A stretch of 64,000 nt of DNA, from NCBI RefSeq assembly GCF_019145195.1, contig NZ_JAHSTW010000009.1, positions 280,889-344,888 on the forward strand, written 5' to 3'. Below the pieces are notes generated by a model. It saw nothing but the letters and a program-made list of their open reading frames with translations. It searched no databases and was not told the origin of the DNA. Made by a program: the position numbers and the translations under genes. The stretch comes from Pseudomonas siliginis (GTDB taxonomy: Bacteria > Pseudomonadota > Gammaproteobacteria > Pseudomonadales > Pseudomonadaceae). Positions 8,067 to 16,490 of the stretch are shown here, one piece after another (the stretch's first letter is position 1; the number at the start of each line of letters is the position of its first letter).

Positions 8067-8897
8067 TTATTGACGTACGAGCCGATGATTCGGCAGCTGT
8101 ACGCTTTCGGTACTGCGATACGGATTGATATCCAGCCCACCCCGGCGAACGTAACGTGCAAACACGGTGAGCTTTTCAGGTTTCAACAACCGCTGCAGAT
8201 CGAGGAAAATCCGCTCCACGCATTGCTCATGGAAGTCCGAATGCTGGCGGAAGCTGACGATGTACTCCAGCAGGCTGGCGTGATCCAGCGCCGCGCCGCG
8301 ATATTCCACCACGACGCTGCCCCAGTCCGGCTGGCTGGTCACCGGGCAGTTGGATTTGAGCAGATGGCTGTGCACGCTCTCCTCGACCACGCGGGAATTG
8401 TCGCAACGCAGCAGCTCCGGACGCGGGTGCTCATAATTGCTCACGCTGATATCCAGATCGTCGATGCACACGCCCGGCAACGCCACCACGCCTTCAGCTT
8501 CCACGTCTTTCAGACTGCGCACCCGCACGCCCACCGGTTTGCCGGCAGCGGCGGACAGATCCTTGACCAGTGTCGCTTGCAATGTGGCAACGTCGGCGAA
8601 CGGCGTCTGGTTCAGCGAGTTGAGGTAAAGCTTGAACGACTTCGATTCGATGATGTTCGGCGAGTCCGCCGGGATGCTGAATTCAGCGATCGCCACCACC
8701 GGTTTGCCCGAGGGCAGCAGCCACGACAGCTCGAAGCAGTTCCAGAAATCCACGCCTTTATACGGCAGGGTTTCGGCGGTCAGGCCCAGCTCGGCCCATT
8801 TCGCGGTGCGCGGAATAGGGAACAACAGGGACGGCGTGTACGTGGCAATGTATTCGCTGGATTTGCCCAGCGGCGAATGTTCGGCTGCGGGATGCAT
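8067..8897 (-). CDS. queF: NADPH-dependent 7-cyano-7-deazaguanine reductase (queuosine synthesis)
   Basis: Reduces preQ0 to preQ1 on the route to the tRNA base queuosine. The 276-aa length marks the two-domain (E. coli-like) QueF. The nucleotide-binding QueF motif ESKSFKLYLNS is at residues 84-94, and the C-terminal T-fold half carries the thioimide-forming Cys184 in KSNCPVTSQPDWG with Asp191 as the proton donor. All key residues are present. Transcribed alone; the 3' end is followed by a REPIN rather than an obvious terminator. Confidence 0.96.
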   Translation of the reverse strand: MHPAAEHSPLGKSSEYIATYTPSLLFPIPRTAKWAELGLTAETLPYKGVDFWNCFELSWLLPSGKPVVAIAEFSIPADSPNIIESKSFKLYLNSLNQTPFADVATLQATLVKDLSAAAGKPVGVRVRSLKDVEAEGVVALPGVCIDDLDISVSNYEHPRPELLRCDNSRVVEESVHSHLLKSNCPVTSQPDWGSVVVEYRGAALDHASLLEYIVSFRQHSDFHEQCVERIFLDLQRLLKPEKLTVFARYVRRGGLDINPYRSTESVQLPNHRLVRQ

Positions 8898-8958
8898 GGC
8901 GGAAACCTGACTGAAGAATCAGCGGATTCTACCAGCCTTTGCCCGCGCCTTTGAGTGC

Positions 8959-9492
8959 TTACTGACTGACTGTCAGTTTGCCGACCATGCCGGCCTGATA
9001 ATGCCCGGGGATATTGCAGGCAAACTCGAGCACCGTGGCCTTGCTGAAGGTCCAGGTCAACTCGGCGGTTTTGCCCGGCTCGACCAGCACGCTGTTGGGG
9101 TCGTCATGCTGCATGCCATGCCCCATCGCCGCGTGATCCATACCCGCCATATCGTGGGACATTTCTTTCATAGCGGTAGGCGTGAGCATGCCGCTTTGCT
9201 GCATCTGCAACATTTCCTGCTGGTGACTGGCATGCATCGCCGCATCACCGAGGTTGAATTCGTGCAGTAACTGGCCTTTATTCACCAGCACAAAGCGAAT
9301 GGTCTCACCGGCCTTGACCTGTATGGCTTTCGGGTCGAAGTTCATGTCGCCCATGACGATTTCGATAGTCCGCGTGGCCTGGCTCGCCGCTGCCGGCTGG
9401 CCGAAGGCGAAGGTGTGCACCGGTGTCGCCCAGGCTGGCGTACTCAATGCCAGCAGACAGGCGGCTATTTTCAGGGAGGTGCGCAAAAACAT
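8959..9492 (-). CDS. Periplasmic plastocyanin/azurin-like copper protein
   Basis: 177 aa with a signal peptide (cleavage near PAWA, residue 22) and a cupredoxin fold: NKGQLLHEFNLGD supplies the first His ligand, and the C-terminal FACNIPGHYQAGM supplies Cys, His and Met in type-1 copper spacing. Between them lies an insertion rich in His and Met (HDMAGMDHAAMGHGMQHDD), a likely extra copper-binding patch. It is divergent from copRS with a CopR-type box in the shared promoter region, so it is probably a copper-inducible periplasmic copper chaperone or buffer. PAO1 has an equivalent gene beside copRS (PA2807, from memory). Confidence 0.86.
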   Translation of the reverse strand: MFLRTSLKIAACLLALSTPAWATPVHTFAFGQPAAASQATRTIEIVMGDMNFDPKAIQVKAGETIRFVLVNKGQLLHEFNLGDAAMHASHQQEMLQMQQSGMLTPTAMKEMSHDMAGMDHAAMGHGMQHDDPNSVLVEPGKTAELTWTFSKATVLEFACNIPGHYQAGMVGKLTVSQ

Positions 9493-9569
9493 GGTCGTAC
9501 TCCAACAAGAGAAGGTTCAGCCTGTGGGAAACTCTAGCCACCCAGGGCTGGCATCGACCTGACAGGCAG

Positions 9570-9585
9570 ATTACAACTTTGTCAG
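9570..9585 (-). promoter_or_regulatory. Candidate CopR operator
   Basis: Read on the minus strand the site is CTGACA-AAGTT-GTAAT, an exact fit to the CTGACA-N5-GTAAT form I recall for the Pseudomonas CopR box. A related half-element CTGACA precedes it on the plus strand at 9559-9564. It sits between the divergent cupredoxin gene and copRS. Confidence 0.65.
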
Positions 9586-9658
9586 CTTGGCGCTTATCGC
9601 CGGATCTCACGGTATAACGCCTTCGCCCTTTTTCATCCCGAACCAGCCCGAGTCGCCC

Positions 9659-10339
9659 ATGAAACTGTTGATCGTCGAAGACCAAGCGAAAACCGGCCAG
9701 TACCTGCGTCAGGGCTTGACCGAGGCCGGATTCAATACCGAGCTGGTGGCCGACGGCATCAGCGGCCAGCAATTGGCCTTGAGCGGTGACTACGCGCTGT
9801 TGATCCTCGATGTAATGCTGCCCGGGCGCAGTGGCTGGCAGATTCTGCAAGCGGTGCGCAGCGCTGGCCTCGACACGCCGGTACTGTTTCTCACCGCCAA
9901 AGACGCCGTGGAGGACAGGGTTCACGGCCTCGAACTGGGCGCGGACGATTATCTGGTCAAGCCATTCGCCTTTTCCGAGCTGCTCGCGCGGGTGCGCAGC
10001 CTGTTGCGGCGCGGCAACGCGATCGCCCAGGAAACCAGCCTGCAACTGGCCGATCTGCGCCTGGATCTGATCCGCCGCCGGGTCGAACGCAGCGGCCAGC
10101 GCATCGACCTGACCGCCAAGGAATTCGCCCTGCTGGAAATGCTCCTGCGCCGTCAGGGTGAAGTCCTGCCCAAATCGCTGATCGCCTCGCAGGTTTGGGA
10201 CATGAATTTCGACAGCGACACCAACGTCATCGAAGTGGCGATCCGCCGCTTGCGCCTTAAGATCGACGATGACTTCCCCAACAAGTTGATCCACACCGTG
10301 CGCGGCATGGGTTACGTGCTCGAAGAGCGTTCGCTGTGA
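9659..10339 (+). CDS. copR: Heavy-metal response regulator CopR (OmpR/PhoB type)
   Basis: 226 aa. The receiver occupies residues 1-115 with phosphoacceptor Asp51 (LLILDVMLPG) and switch Lys in DDYLVKPF. The C-terminal winged helix (about 125-223) ends in the OmpR-type recognition region SDTNVIEVAIRRLRLKID and TVRGMGYVLEE. The ATG at 9659 starts the conserved MKLLIVEDQ. Its stop overlaps the copS start (TGATG), giving coupled translation. It should activate copper-tolerance genes, including the divergent cupredoxin. Assignment to copper rather than another metal rests on this neighbour and the CopR-type box. Confidence 0.93.
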   Translation: MKLLIVEDQAKTGQYLRQGLTEAGFNTELVADGISGQQLALSGDYALLILDVMLPGRSGWQILQAVRSAGLDTPVLFLTAKDAVEDRVHGLELGADDYLVKPFAFSELLARVRSLLRRGNAIAQETSLQLADLRLDLIRRRVERSGQRIDLTAKEFALLEMLLRRQGEVLPKSLIASQVWDMNFDSDTNVIEVAIRRLRLKIDDDFPNKLIHTVRGMGYVLEERSL

Positions 10340-11688
10340 TGCGTAGCCTGTCCTTGAGCACGCGCCTGGCGCTGTTGTTTGCCGCCTGCACTGCGGTGGT
10401 CTCGCTGTTCGCCGGGGTGCTGTTCGACCGCGCCAGCGAGGCGCACTTCATCGAGCTTGACCAGCAACAACTGGAGACGAAACTGATCGGCCTGCGCCGC
10501 GCCTTGCAGGATCTCCAACCTGCCCAGCGCGAGGCGCGGCTGGCCGATGAACTCAGCCGTCAGGCGGATCTGTCGTTGCGCATTACCAGTGGCGACGGTC
10601 AGCACTGGTATGACAGCTCGGTGCAGATTCCGAAGAATCTGCCCCTGCAAACCGGCCTGTCTACCATCAGCCATGACGGCACCGATTACCGCGTGCTGCG
10701 CGCCCCGCTCTACCCGGACACAGCGGATTCGCCACAACTGACGCTGCTGCTGGACATCACCCATCACCAGCATTTTCTTACGCGCATGCAGCATCTGATC
10801 TGGCTGACCGTCGGCCTGTCGGCGCTGGCCACTGCCGTGCTCGGGGCCTGGGCCGCGCGCAGCGGTCTGCGCCCGTTGCGACGGATGAGCGCAGTGGCCC
10901 GTGGGATTTCTGCGCAATCGCTGAATGCCCGACTGCCTGAGGAGAAGATGCCGCCAGAGCTTGCGGAAATGGCCTACAGCTTCAACGCCATGCTCGCACG
11001 CCTCGACGATTCGTTTCAGCGCCTCTCGGCATTCTCCGCCGACATCGCCCATGAACTGCGCACACCGTTGTCGAATCTGCTGACCCACACACAGGTCACC
11101 CTCACTCGCCCACGCGCACTGGAGGATTACCGCGAAGCGCTGCACAGCAACCTCGAAGAACTGCAATGGATGGCGCAACTGGTCAACGACATGCTCTACC
11201 TGGCCAAGGCTGACCACGGCTTGCTGATGCCCAAGCGCGAACCACTGGAGCTGGCGGATGAGGCCGACATGCTGCTGGAGTTTTTTGCGCCATTGGCGGA
11301 AGACGCCGGCGTGAGTTTGAGCCGTGAAGGCGAGGCGCGAATCGAAGGTGATCGCGGCATGTTGCGCCGGGCCTTGTCGAATCTGCTGGATAACGCACTG
11401 CGGTTTACCCCGACCGAGGGTTATGTGCGCTTGAGCATCGTCGACGAGGGGGAGATCGTGCGCGTCTGCGTCGAGAACAGTGGCGAGGGTATTTCCGCGC
11501 AATTACTGCCACGTCTGTTCGACCGCTTCTATCGAGCGGATCCGGCGCGGCAGGAAGGCAGCAGTGAGCATGCGGGGTTGGGGCTGGCGATTACTCAGTC
11601 GATCGTGCGGGCGCATGGTGGGACGATTCATTGCGAATCGGAGGTGGGGTTTACGCGGTTTGTGATCCAGTTACCGAAGCAGAACTGA
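10339..11688 (+). CDS. copS: Heavy-metal sensor histidine kinase CopS
   Basis: 449 aa from the ATG that overlaps the copR stop; a GTG one codon earlier is possible. A first membrane helix (about 9-28) and a second (about 155-175) enclose a periplasmic sensor of about 125 residues containing HHQHF just before the second helix. HAMP follows (about 176-228), then the H-box SADIAHELRTPLSNL with His238, and an HATPase domain with N box SNLLDNALRFTP, G1 and GLGLAI. Sensor kinase of the CusS/CopS/IrlB family that detects periplasmic copper and controls CopR. Confidence 0.92.
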   Translation: MRSLSLSTRLALLFAACTAVVSLFAGVLFDRASEAHFIELDQQQLETKLIGLRRALQDLQPAQREARLADELSRQADLSLRITSGDGQHWYDSSVQIPKNLPLQTGLSTISHDGTDYRVLRAPLYPDTADSPQLTLLLDITHHQHFLTRMQHLIWLTVGLSALATAVLGAWAARSGLRPLRRMSAVARGISAQSLNARLPEEKMPPELAEMAYSFNAMLARLDDSFQRLSAFSADIAHELRTPLSNLLTHTQVTLTRPRALEDYREALHSNLEELQWMAQLVNDMLYLAKADHGLLMPKREPLELADEADMLLEFFAPLAEDAGVSLSREGEARIEGDRGMLRRALSNLLDNALRFTPTEGYVRLSIVDEGEIVRVCVENSGEGISAQLLPRLFDRFYRADPARQEGSSEHAGLGLAITQSIVRAHGGTIHCESEVGFTRFVIQLPKQN

Positions 11689-11707
11689 GGCCAGCAGGTC
11701 CGGCCCC

Positions 11708-11772
11708 TTCGCGAGCAGGCTCGCTCCCACAGGGAAATGCATTCCAACCGTGGGAGCGAGCCTGCTCGCGAA
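11708..11772. repeat. REPIN, GAGCCTGCTCGC type
   Basis: Arms at 11708-11730 and 11750-11772 with only 19 bases between them, the shortest REPIN in the window. It fills the whole gap between the convergent copS and lolE genes. Confidence 0.92.
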
Positions 11773-11785
11773 GGCGGTCTAAAGG

Positions 11786-13030
11786 TTACGAGTATCTCAG
11801 CGCATGCGCCGGTTCGATCTTCGCCGCCCGCCACGCCGGATACACCGTCGCCAGAAAGCTCAGAATGAACCCCGCCGAGCAGATCAACAGCACATCTCCA
11901 CCCTGCAGTTCCGAGGGCAGGTTGCTGACGAAATACACATCCGAACTGAAGATATGCTGACCGGTCACACGCTCGACCCAGCCGACCAGTTCGCTGACAT
12001 TGAGCGCCGCAATCACGCCCAGCACGCCGCCAATAATGGTGCCGACAATACCGATCACCGTGCCCTGGACCATGAAGATCGCCATGATCTGTCGCGGTGT
12101 GGCGCCGATCGTGCGCAGGATCGCGATGTCGGCGCCCTTGTCGTTCACCACCATGATCAGCGTCGCGATGATGTTGAACGCCGCCACCGCGACGATCATT
12201 AGCAAAAGCAGGCCGATCATGGTTTTTTCCATCTTCATCGCGCTGAACAGGCTGCCCTGGGTGTGGGTCCAGTCGTCAGCCTTGAAGTCAGCGCCGAGGC
12301 CACCGGCAATGTCTGCAGACACCTTCGGCGCAGCGTACAGATCCTTGACCGCCAGCCGCACGCTCTGCACCTGATTCGGCTGCCAGTGCTGCATGGTCGC
12401 GGCATCGGCGACGTGGATCAGGCCCATCGAACCGTCCAGCTCGGCGCCGACCTTGAACACGCCAACCACATTCAGGCGCTGCATGCGCGGGGTGATACCG
12501 CCCGGCGCGGTGCTGACTTCCGGAACGATCAAGGTGATCTTGTCGCCGACATTGAGGCGGAAACGCCGCGCGGTGATTTCACCGATCACCACACCGAATT
12601 CGCCCGGCTTCAAGGCATCCAGACGACCCTGGACGATGTGCTGGGCAACGATCGACACCTTGCCTTCCTGGGCCGGATCAACGCCGCTGATCTGAATCGG
12701 CTGCATCGAACCCTTGTAGGAAAGCATGCCTTCCATCTCGGTGAACGGCACGGCGGCCGTCACTTCGGGATTTTTCATCGCAGCGGCGGCCACTGGCTGC
12801 CAGTCGTCGATCGGTTTGACGCCAACGATGGTCGCATGGGGCACCATGCCGAGGATGCGCGAGCTCATTTCGCGCTGGAAGCCGTTCATCACCGACAGCA
12901 CCACGATCATCGCCAGCACGCCGAGGGCGAGGCCGATCATCGAGGTCATCGAAATGAACGAAACAAAGCGATTGCGGCGCTTGGCGCGGGTATAGCGCGT
13001 GCCGATAAAGATCGATAACGGTCTGAACAT
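11786..13030 (-). CDS. lolE: Lipoprotein-releasing ABC transporter permease LolE
   Basis: 414 aa from the ATG complementary to 13028-13030; a GTG four codons earlier is less likely. FtsX-like permease with one N-terminal membrane helix (about 25-48), a large periplasmic domain, and three C-terminal helices (about 270-295, 320-345, 380-400). With LolC and LolD it extracts outer-membrane lipoproteins from the inner membrane and passes them to LolA. It is a clear paralogue of LolC upstream; the shared N-terminus IFIGTRYTRAKRRN shows this. A terminator-like hairpin separates it from lolD. The LolC/LolE labels follow the PAO1 gene order and could be swapped. Confidence 0.92.
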   Translation of the reverse strand: MFRPLSIFIGTRYTRAKRRNRFVSFISMTSMIGLALGVLAMIVVLSVMNGFQREMSSRILGMVPHATIVGVKPIDDWQPVAAAAMKNPEVTAAVPFTEMEGMLSYKGSMQPIQISGVDPAQEGKVSIVAQHIVQGRLDALKPGEFGVVIGEITARRFRLNVGDKITLIVPEVSTAPGGITPRMQRLNVVGVFKVGAELDGSMGLIHVADAATMQHWQPNQVQSVRLAVKDLYAAPKVSADIAGGLGADFKADDWTHTQGSLFSAMKMEKTMIGLLLLMIVAVAAFNIIATLIMVVNDKGADIAILRTIGATPRQIMAIFMVQGTVIGIVGTIIGGVLGVIAALNVSELVGWVERVTGQHIFSSDVYFVSNLPSELQGGDVLLICSAGFILSFLATVYPAWRAAKIEPAHALRYS

Positions 13031-13055
13031 TCGCTGGGGCACCGTATAGAAATAA

Positions 13056-13085
13056 AAGACCCGGCGCCGTTACGGGCGCCGGGTT
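13056..13085 (-). terminator. Terminator-like hairpin between lolD and lolE
   Basis: On the minus strand: stem ACCCGGCGCC / GGCGCCGGGT around CGTAAC, followed by CTTTTATTTC. It begins nine bases after the lolD stop and ends about 26 bases before the lolE start, inside an operon that should be co-transcribed. It could act as a partial terminator or attenuator. Confidence 0.7.
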
Positions 13086-13093
13086 TCAGCCAG

Positions 13094-13777
13094 TCAGATG
13101 GGGGTCAGGCAACCTTCCTGCAACTGCAGGACGCGGTCCATCTGGCGAGCCAGGTTCATGTCGTGCGTCACCACCAGGAACGCCGTGCGCATCGAAGTGC
13201 TCAGCTCCAGCATCAGATCCTGAATGCCTTCGGCGGTGTGCAGGTCGAGGTTACCGGTTGGCTCATCGAGCATCACCAGCCCCGGATTGTTGACCAGAGC
13301 ACGGGCGATGGCCACGCGCTGACGTTCGCCGCCGGACAGCTCGGCCGGTTTGTGTTCCAGACGATGGCCCAGACCGACGCGCTCCAGCAATGCCGTGGCA
13401 CGCTGGCGCGCCTCCGGGATGGCGGTCTTGCCGATCAACAGCGGCATGCAGACGTTTTCCAGCGCGGTGAATTCCGGCAGCAGGTGGTGAAACTGGTAAA
13501 CGAAACCAAGCGCGCGATTGCGCAGCAGGCCCCGCTTCTTCTCGCTCAACGCCGACAGTTCTTCACCGTCGAGCCAGACGCTGCCCTTGCTCGGCGTATC
13601 GAGGCCGCCGAGCAGGTTGAGCAAGGTACTTTTGCCGGAACCGGATTTGCCCACGATCGCTACACGTTCGCCCGGGTGCAACTCCAGTTGCAGGCCGGCC
13701 AGCACTTGTACCGACTCCGGACCCTCCTCGTAGGATTTGCCCAGGTTACGGCAGCTCAGAATTGCTTGTTCACTCAT
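13094..13777 (-). CDS. lolD: Lipoprotein-releasing ABC transporter ATPase LolD
   Basis: 227 aa when started at MSEQAILSCRNLGKSYEEG; a start at 13792 would overlap lolC by eight bases and is also possible. Complete ABC ATPase: Walker A GKSGSGKST (about residue 40), Q-loop FVYQFHHLLPEF, signature LSGGERQRVAIARAL, Walker B LVMLDEPTGNLD, H-loop VVTHD. The insertion RALGFVYQFHHLLPEFTA is the LolD-type Q-loop region that binds the LolC/LolE coupling helices. It powers lipoprotein extraction. The gene follows lolC immediately and is followed by a terminator-like hairpin before lolE. Confidence 0.96.
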   Translation of the reverse strand: MSEQAILSCRNLGKSYEEGPESVQVLAGLQLELHPGERVAIVGKSGSGKSTLLNLLGGLDTPSKGSVWLDGEELSALSEKKRGLLRNRALGFVYQFHHLLPEFTALENVCMPLLIGKTAIPEARQRATALLERVGLGHRLEHKPAELSGGERQRVAIARALVNNPGLVMLDEPTGNLDLHTAEGIQDLMLELSTSMRTAFLVVTHDMNLARQMDRVLQLQEGCLTPI

Positions 13778-13784
13778 GCCCGAC

Positions 13785-15035
13785 TCACTCATAACGTAAC
13801 GCCTCCGCCGGCTGGGTGCGCGCGGCACGCCAGGCGGGATACAGGGTGGCGAGGAAACTCAGGACCAACGCAGCGGCGCAGACCATGACGACGTCCTGGC
13901 TCTGTACCTGCGAAGGAAGATAATCAATGAAATACACGTCAGCATTAAGGAACTTGTGGCCGATCAGCCCTTCGAGCGCCGAAATGGCCGCACTGACATT
14001 CAGTGCCGCGAGGATCCCGACCACCGCGCCGATGGCCGTGCCGACCACGCCGATCACCGTGCCCTGAACCATGAACGTGCGCATGATCGTGCCCGGAGTG
14101 GCGCCGAGGGTGCGCAGAATGGCGATGTCGCCCTTCTTGTCGTTCACCACCATCACCAGCGTGGAAATGATGTTGAACGCGGCAACGGCAACGATCAGCA
14201 GCAACAGCAGACCGATCATGGCTTTTTCCATGCGGATCGCTTGATACAGGTTGCCGTGGGTGCGCGTCCAGTCGCGGGCGTAGTAACGATCTTCGCCGAG
14301 CTGCTGGGCGATGTTCCACGCCTCGCGCGGGGCTTGGAACAGGTCGTCGAACTTCAGCCGCAGGCCCTGCACCTGATCGGCTTTCCAGCGGTGCATTTTC
14401 GCCAGATCCTGCAGATTGGTCACGCCGAGGTAGCCGTCGAGCTCACCGGCGCCGACATGGAAAATGCCGACCACGGTGAAGCGCTTCATGCGCGGGAACA
14501 TCCCGGCCGGGGTCACGCTGACCTCCGGTGCGACGAAGGTGACCTTGTCACCGATGCCGACGCCGAGCTTGGTCGCCGCCTTGTCGCCGATGACGATGCC
14601 GAAGCTGCCGGGCGTCAGGTCGTCGAGTTTGCCCTGCTTCATGAAGTTGTCGATGATCGACACATTGCGCTCGAGCGCAGGATCAATGGCATTGAGCAAC
14701 ACCTTGGAAACCTGACCGTTGTTGGTCAGCAGGCCCTGCATCTGGGTAAACGGCGCCACCGCCGTCACCTGCCGGTTCTGCTTGACCTTGTCGGCCAGGC
14801 TCTGCCAGTCATTGATCGGCTCGCCGGTCTCGAGAGTGGCGTGGGGCACCATGCCCAGCACGCGGGTGCGCATCTCATGATCGAAGCCGTTCATCACCGA
14901 CAGCACGACGATCATCACGACCACGCCAAGGGCGAGCCCGATCATCGAAGTCAGGGAAATGAATGACACAAAATGATTGCGACGCTTTGCACGGGTATAA
15001 CGCGTGCCGATAAATACGAAGAGAGGTCTGAACAT
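13785..15035 (-). CDS. lolC: Lipoprotein-releasing ABC transporter permease LolC
   Basis: 416 aa, first gene of the lolCDE operon. Same layout as LolE: N-terminal helix (about 21-46), large periplasmic domain, and three C-terminal helices, with conserved GLALGVVVMIVVLSVMNGF and the helix-coupling DIAILRTLGATPGTIMRTFM. LolC normally recruits the chaperone LolA and LolE binds the lipoprotein. In the periplasmic part it diverges strongly from LolE while the membrane parts stay similar, as expected of old duplicates. The promoter must lie in the short divergent gap before the PilZ gene. Confidence 0.93.
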   Translation of the reverse strand: MFRPLFVFIGTRYTRAKRRNHFVSFISLTSMIGLALGVVVMIVVLSVMNGFDHEMRTRVLGMVPHATLETGEPINDWQSLADKVKQNRQVTAVAPFTQMQGLLTNNGQVSKVLLNAIDPALERNVSIIDNFMKQGKLDDLTPGSFGIVIGDKAATKLGVGIGDKVTFVAPEVSVTPAGMFPRMKRFTVVGIFHVGAGELDGYLGVTNLQDLAKMHRWKADQVQGLRLKFDDLFQAPREAWNIAQQLGEDRYYARDWTRTHGNLYQAIRMEKAMIGLLLLLIVAVAAFNIISTLVMVVNDKKGDIAILRTLGATPGTIMRTFMVQGTVIGVVGTAIGAVVGILAALNVSAAISALEGLIGHKFLNADVYFIDYLPSQVQSQDVVMVCAAALVLSFLATLYPAWRAARTQPAEALRYE

Positions 15036-15129
15036 GTCGGGGCTTGTTCGGAGGGAAAAGGAACGTCCTTGTGGCGGGGGTCGAAAACCAGCTTTACACT
15101 CAGACCACCGCCGCTACCATGGGTTCGCC

Positions 15130-15711
15130 ATGTCGACATTAGATGAAGAAGATCGCCGCGAATACTACCGTATCGAGGACACGATCGCACTGGAAATTCG
15201 GCCCCTGTCCGCTCCCGAAGCCGCAGGCCAGGAAGTGTTGCAGGATGCTTCCCCACTCTTCAACCTGCTCAGCGAACTGCACCTGAGCGAATTCGAGTCG
15301 CAGCACCTGCTGCGACAGATCAGCGAGCGCGACCGCGCCATCGCCGCGTTCCTCAAATCGCAGAACAAACGCATCGACCTGCTCAGCCAGGTAATCGCCC
15401 TGACGGTGCTCGGACACATCGGCGAGCCGCAGCCGGTGATCATCTCCGAGGGCGGGATCGACTTTCAGCACCCGACCCCGATTGCCACCGGCGCACACCT
15501 GTCGGTGAAACTGGTACTGATGCCGCAGGCGCTTGGCCTGCTGCTGCGTGCCCGGGTCACCCATTGCGATCCCAAGGGCGATGGCTATGACGTCGGCACC
15601 GAGTTCGAGCGCCCGACCGATGCCCAGCGCCAATTGCTCGCGCGCTACATTTTGCAGAAGCAGGCTCAGGAACGCCGTCTGGCCCGCGAACAGAACGAAT
15701 CTGGCATTTAA
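15130..15711 (+). CDS. PilZ-domain protein, probable c-di-GMP responder
   Basis: 193 aa, cytoplasmic. It begins MSTLDEEDRREYYRIEDTIALEI, where RREYYR fits the RxxxR half of the PilZ signature. A helical middle (about 50-105) is followed by a C-terminal beta part with VIISEGGIDF in the place of D/NxSxxG; the Asp/Asn is replaced by Ile, so c-di-GMP affinity may be low or absent. It starts inside the lolC promoter gap and is followed 14 bases later by the glycerophosphodiesterase gene, so they likely form an operon. PAO1 has the same pair next to lolCDE. Confidence 0.82.
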   Translation: MSTLDEEDRREYYRIEDTIALEIRPLSAPEAAGQEVLQDASPLFNLLSELHLSEFESQHLLRQISERDRAIAAFLKSQNKRIDLLSQVIALTVLGHIGEPQPVIISEGGIDFQHPTPIATGAHLSVKLVLMPQALGLLLRARVTHCDPKGDGYDVGTEFERPTDAQRQLLARYILQKQAQERRLAREQNESGI

Positions 15712-15725
15712 CTTAAGGAAGCACC

Positions 15726-16448
15726 GTGACCCTCATCTACGGCCACCGCGGCGCCAAGGGCGAAGCACCGGAAAACACCCTGAGCAGCTTTCAGGAATGC
15801 CTCAAGCACGGCGTGCGCCGCTGCGAACTGGATCTGCACCTGTCCAAGGACGGCGAGCTGATGGTCATCCATGACCCGACCCTCAAGCGCACCACCGACC
15901 GTCGCGGCAAAGTCGTCGAGCACACCGCCGCCGAACTGGTGACCTACGACGCACGCAAGGGCGGCCCGGGCTGGATCAAGCCGTGCCCGATTCCAACGCT
16001 GGAAGAGTTGTTCGAGCAATGTGATTTCGAGCACTGGCAACTGGAAGTCAAAAGCGCTTCACGCACCCGCGCGGCGACTACCGTGCTGGCGATTCGGGAA
16101 ATGGCTCAACGGCATGGCCTGCTCGACAAGGTGACGATCACCTCGAGCTCACGGGAAGTCTTGAAGGCAGCGCTGGACCTGGTACCGGACGTATCCCGTG
16201 GCCTGGTGGCCGAATACGCCTGGCTCGATCCGCTGAAGGTGGCGGCCAGCTACGGTTGCGAAATTCTCGCGTTGAACTGGACGCTGTGTACGCCGGAACG
16301 CCTGCAGAAGGCGCAGCGTCAGGGCCTGCATGTGTCGGTGTGGACCGTCAACGAGCCTGCACTGATGCGCAGACTCGCCGACTTCGGCGTTGACAGCCTG
16401 ATTACAGACTTTCCCGGTTTGGCCACTGCCACCCTTGAGAATTGCTGA
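15726..16448 (+). CDS. Glycerophosphodiester phosphodiesterase (GlpQ/UgpQ type, cytoplasmic)
   Basis: 240 aa starting with GTG after the ribosome site AAGGAAG. It hydrolyses glycerophosphodiesters from phospholipid turnover to glycerol 3-phosphate and an alcohol. The GDPD signatures are complete: YGHRGAKGEAPENT (catalytic His and metal Glu), CELDLHLSKDGELMVIHDPTLKRTT (metal and catalytic residues), and PIPTLEELFEQC; WQLEVKS holds the late metal ligand. There is no signal peptide, so it resembles cytoplasmic UgpQ more than periplasmic GlpQ. It is the second gene after the PilZ protein. Confidence 0.93.
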   Translation: MTLIYGHRGAKGEAPENTLSSFQECLKHGVRRCELDLHLSKDGELMVIHDPTLKRTTDRRGKVVEHTAAELVTYDARKGGPGWIKPCPIPTLEELFEQCDFEHWQLEVKSASRTRAATTVLAIREMAQRHGLLDKVTITSSSREVLKAALDLVPDVSRGLVAEYAWLDPLKVAASYGCEILALNWTLCTPERLQKAQRQGLHVSVWTVNEPALMRRLADFGVDSLITDFPGLATATLENC

Positions 16449-16459
16449 AATCGGTCTCC

Positions 16460-16484
16460 CCGGCCGGCTCAGGCCACCGGCCGG
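16460..16484. terminator. GC-rich hairpin between two convergent genes
   Basis: Perfect CCGGCCGG / CCGGCCGG stem with a nine-base loop in the 42-base gap between the glycerophosphodiesterase and sthA stops. No T-tract on either strand, so termination there is uncertain. Confidence 0.4.
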
Positions 16485-16490
16485 AGCCCG

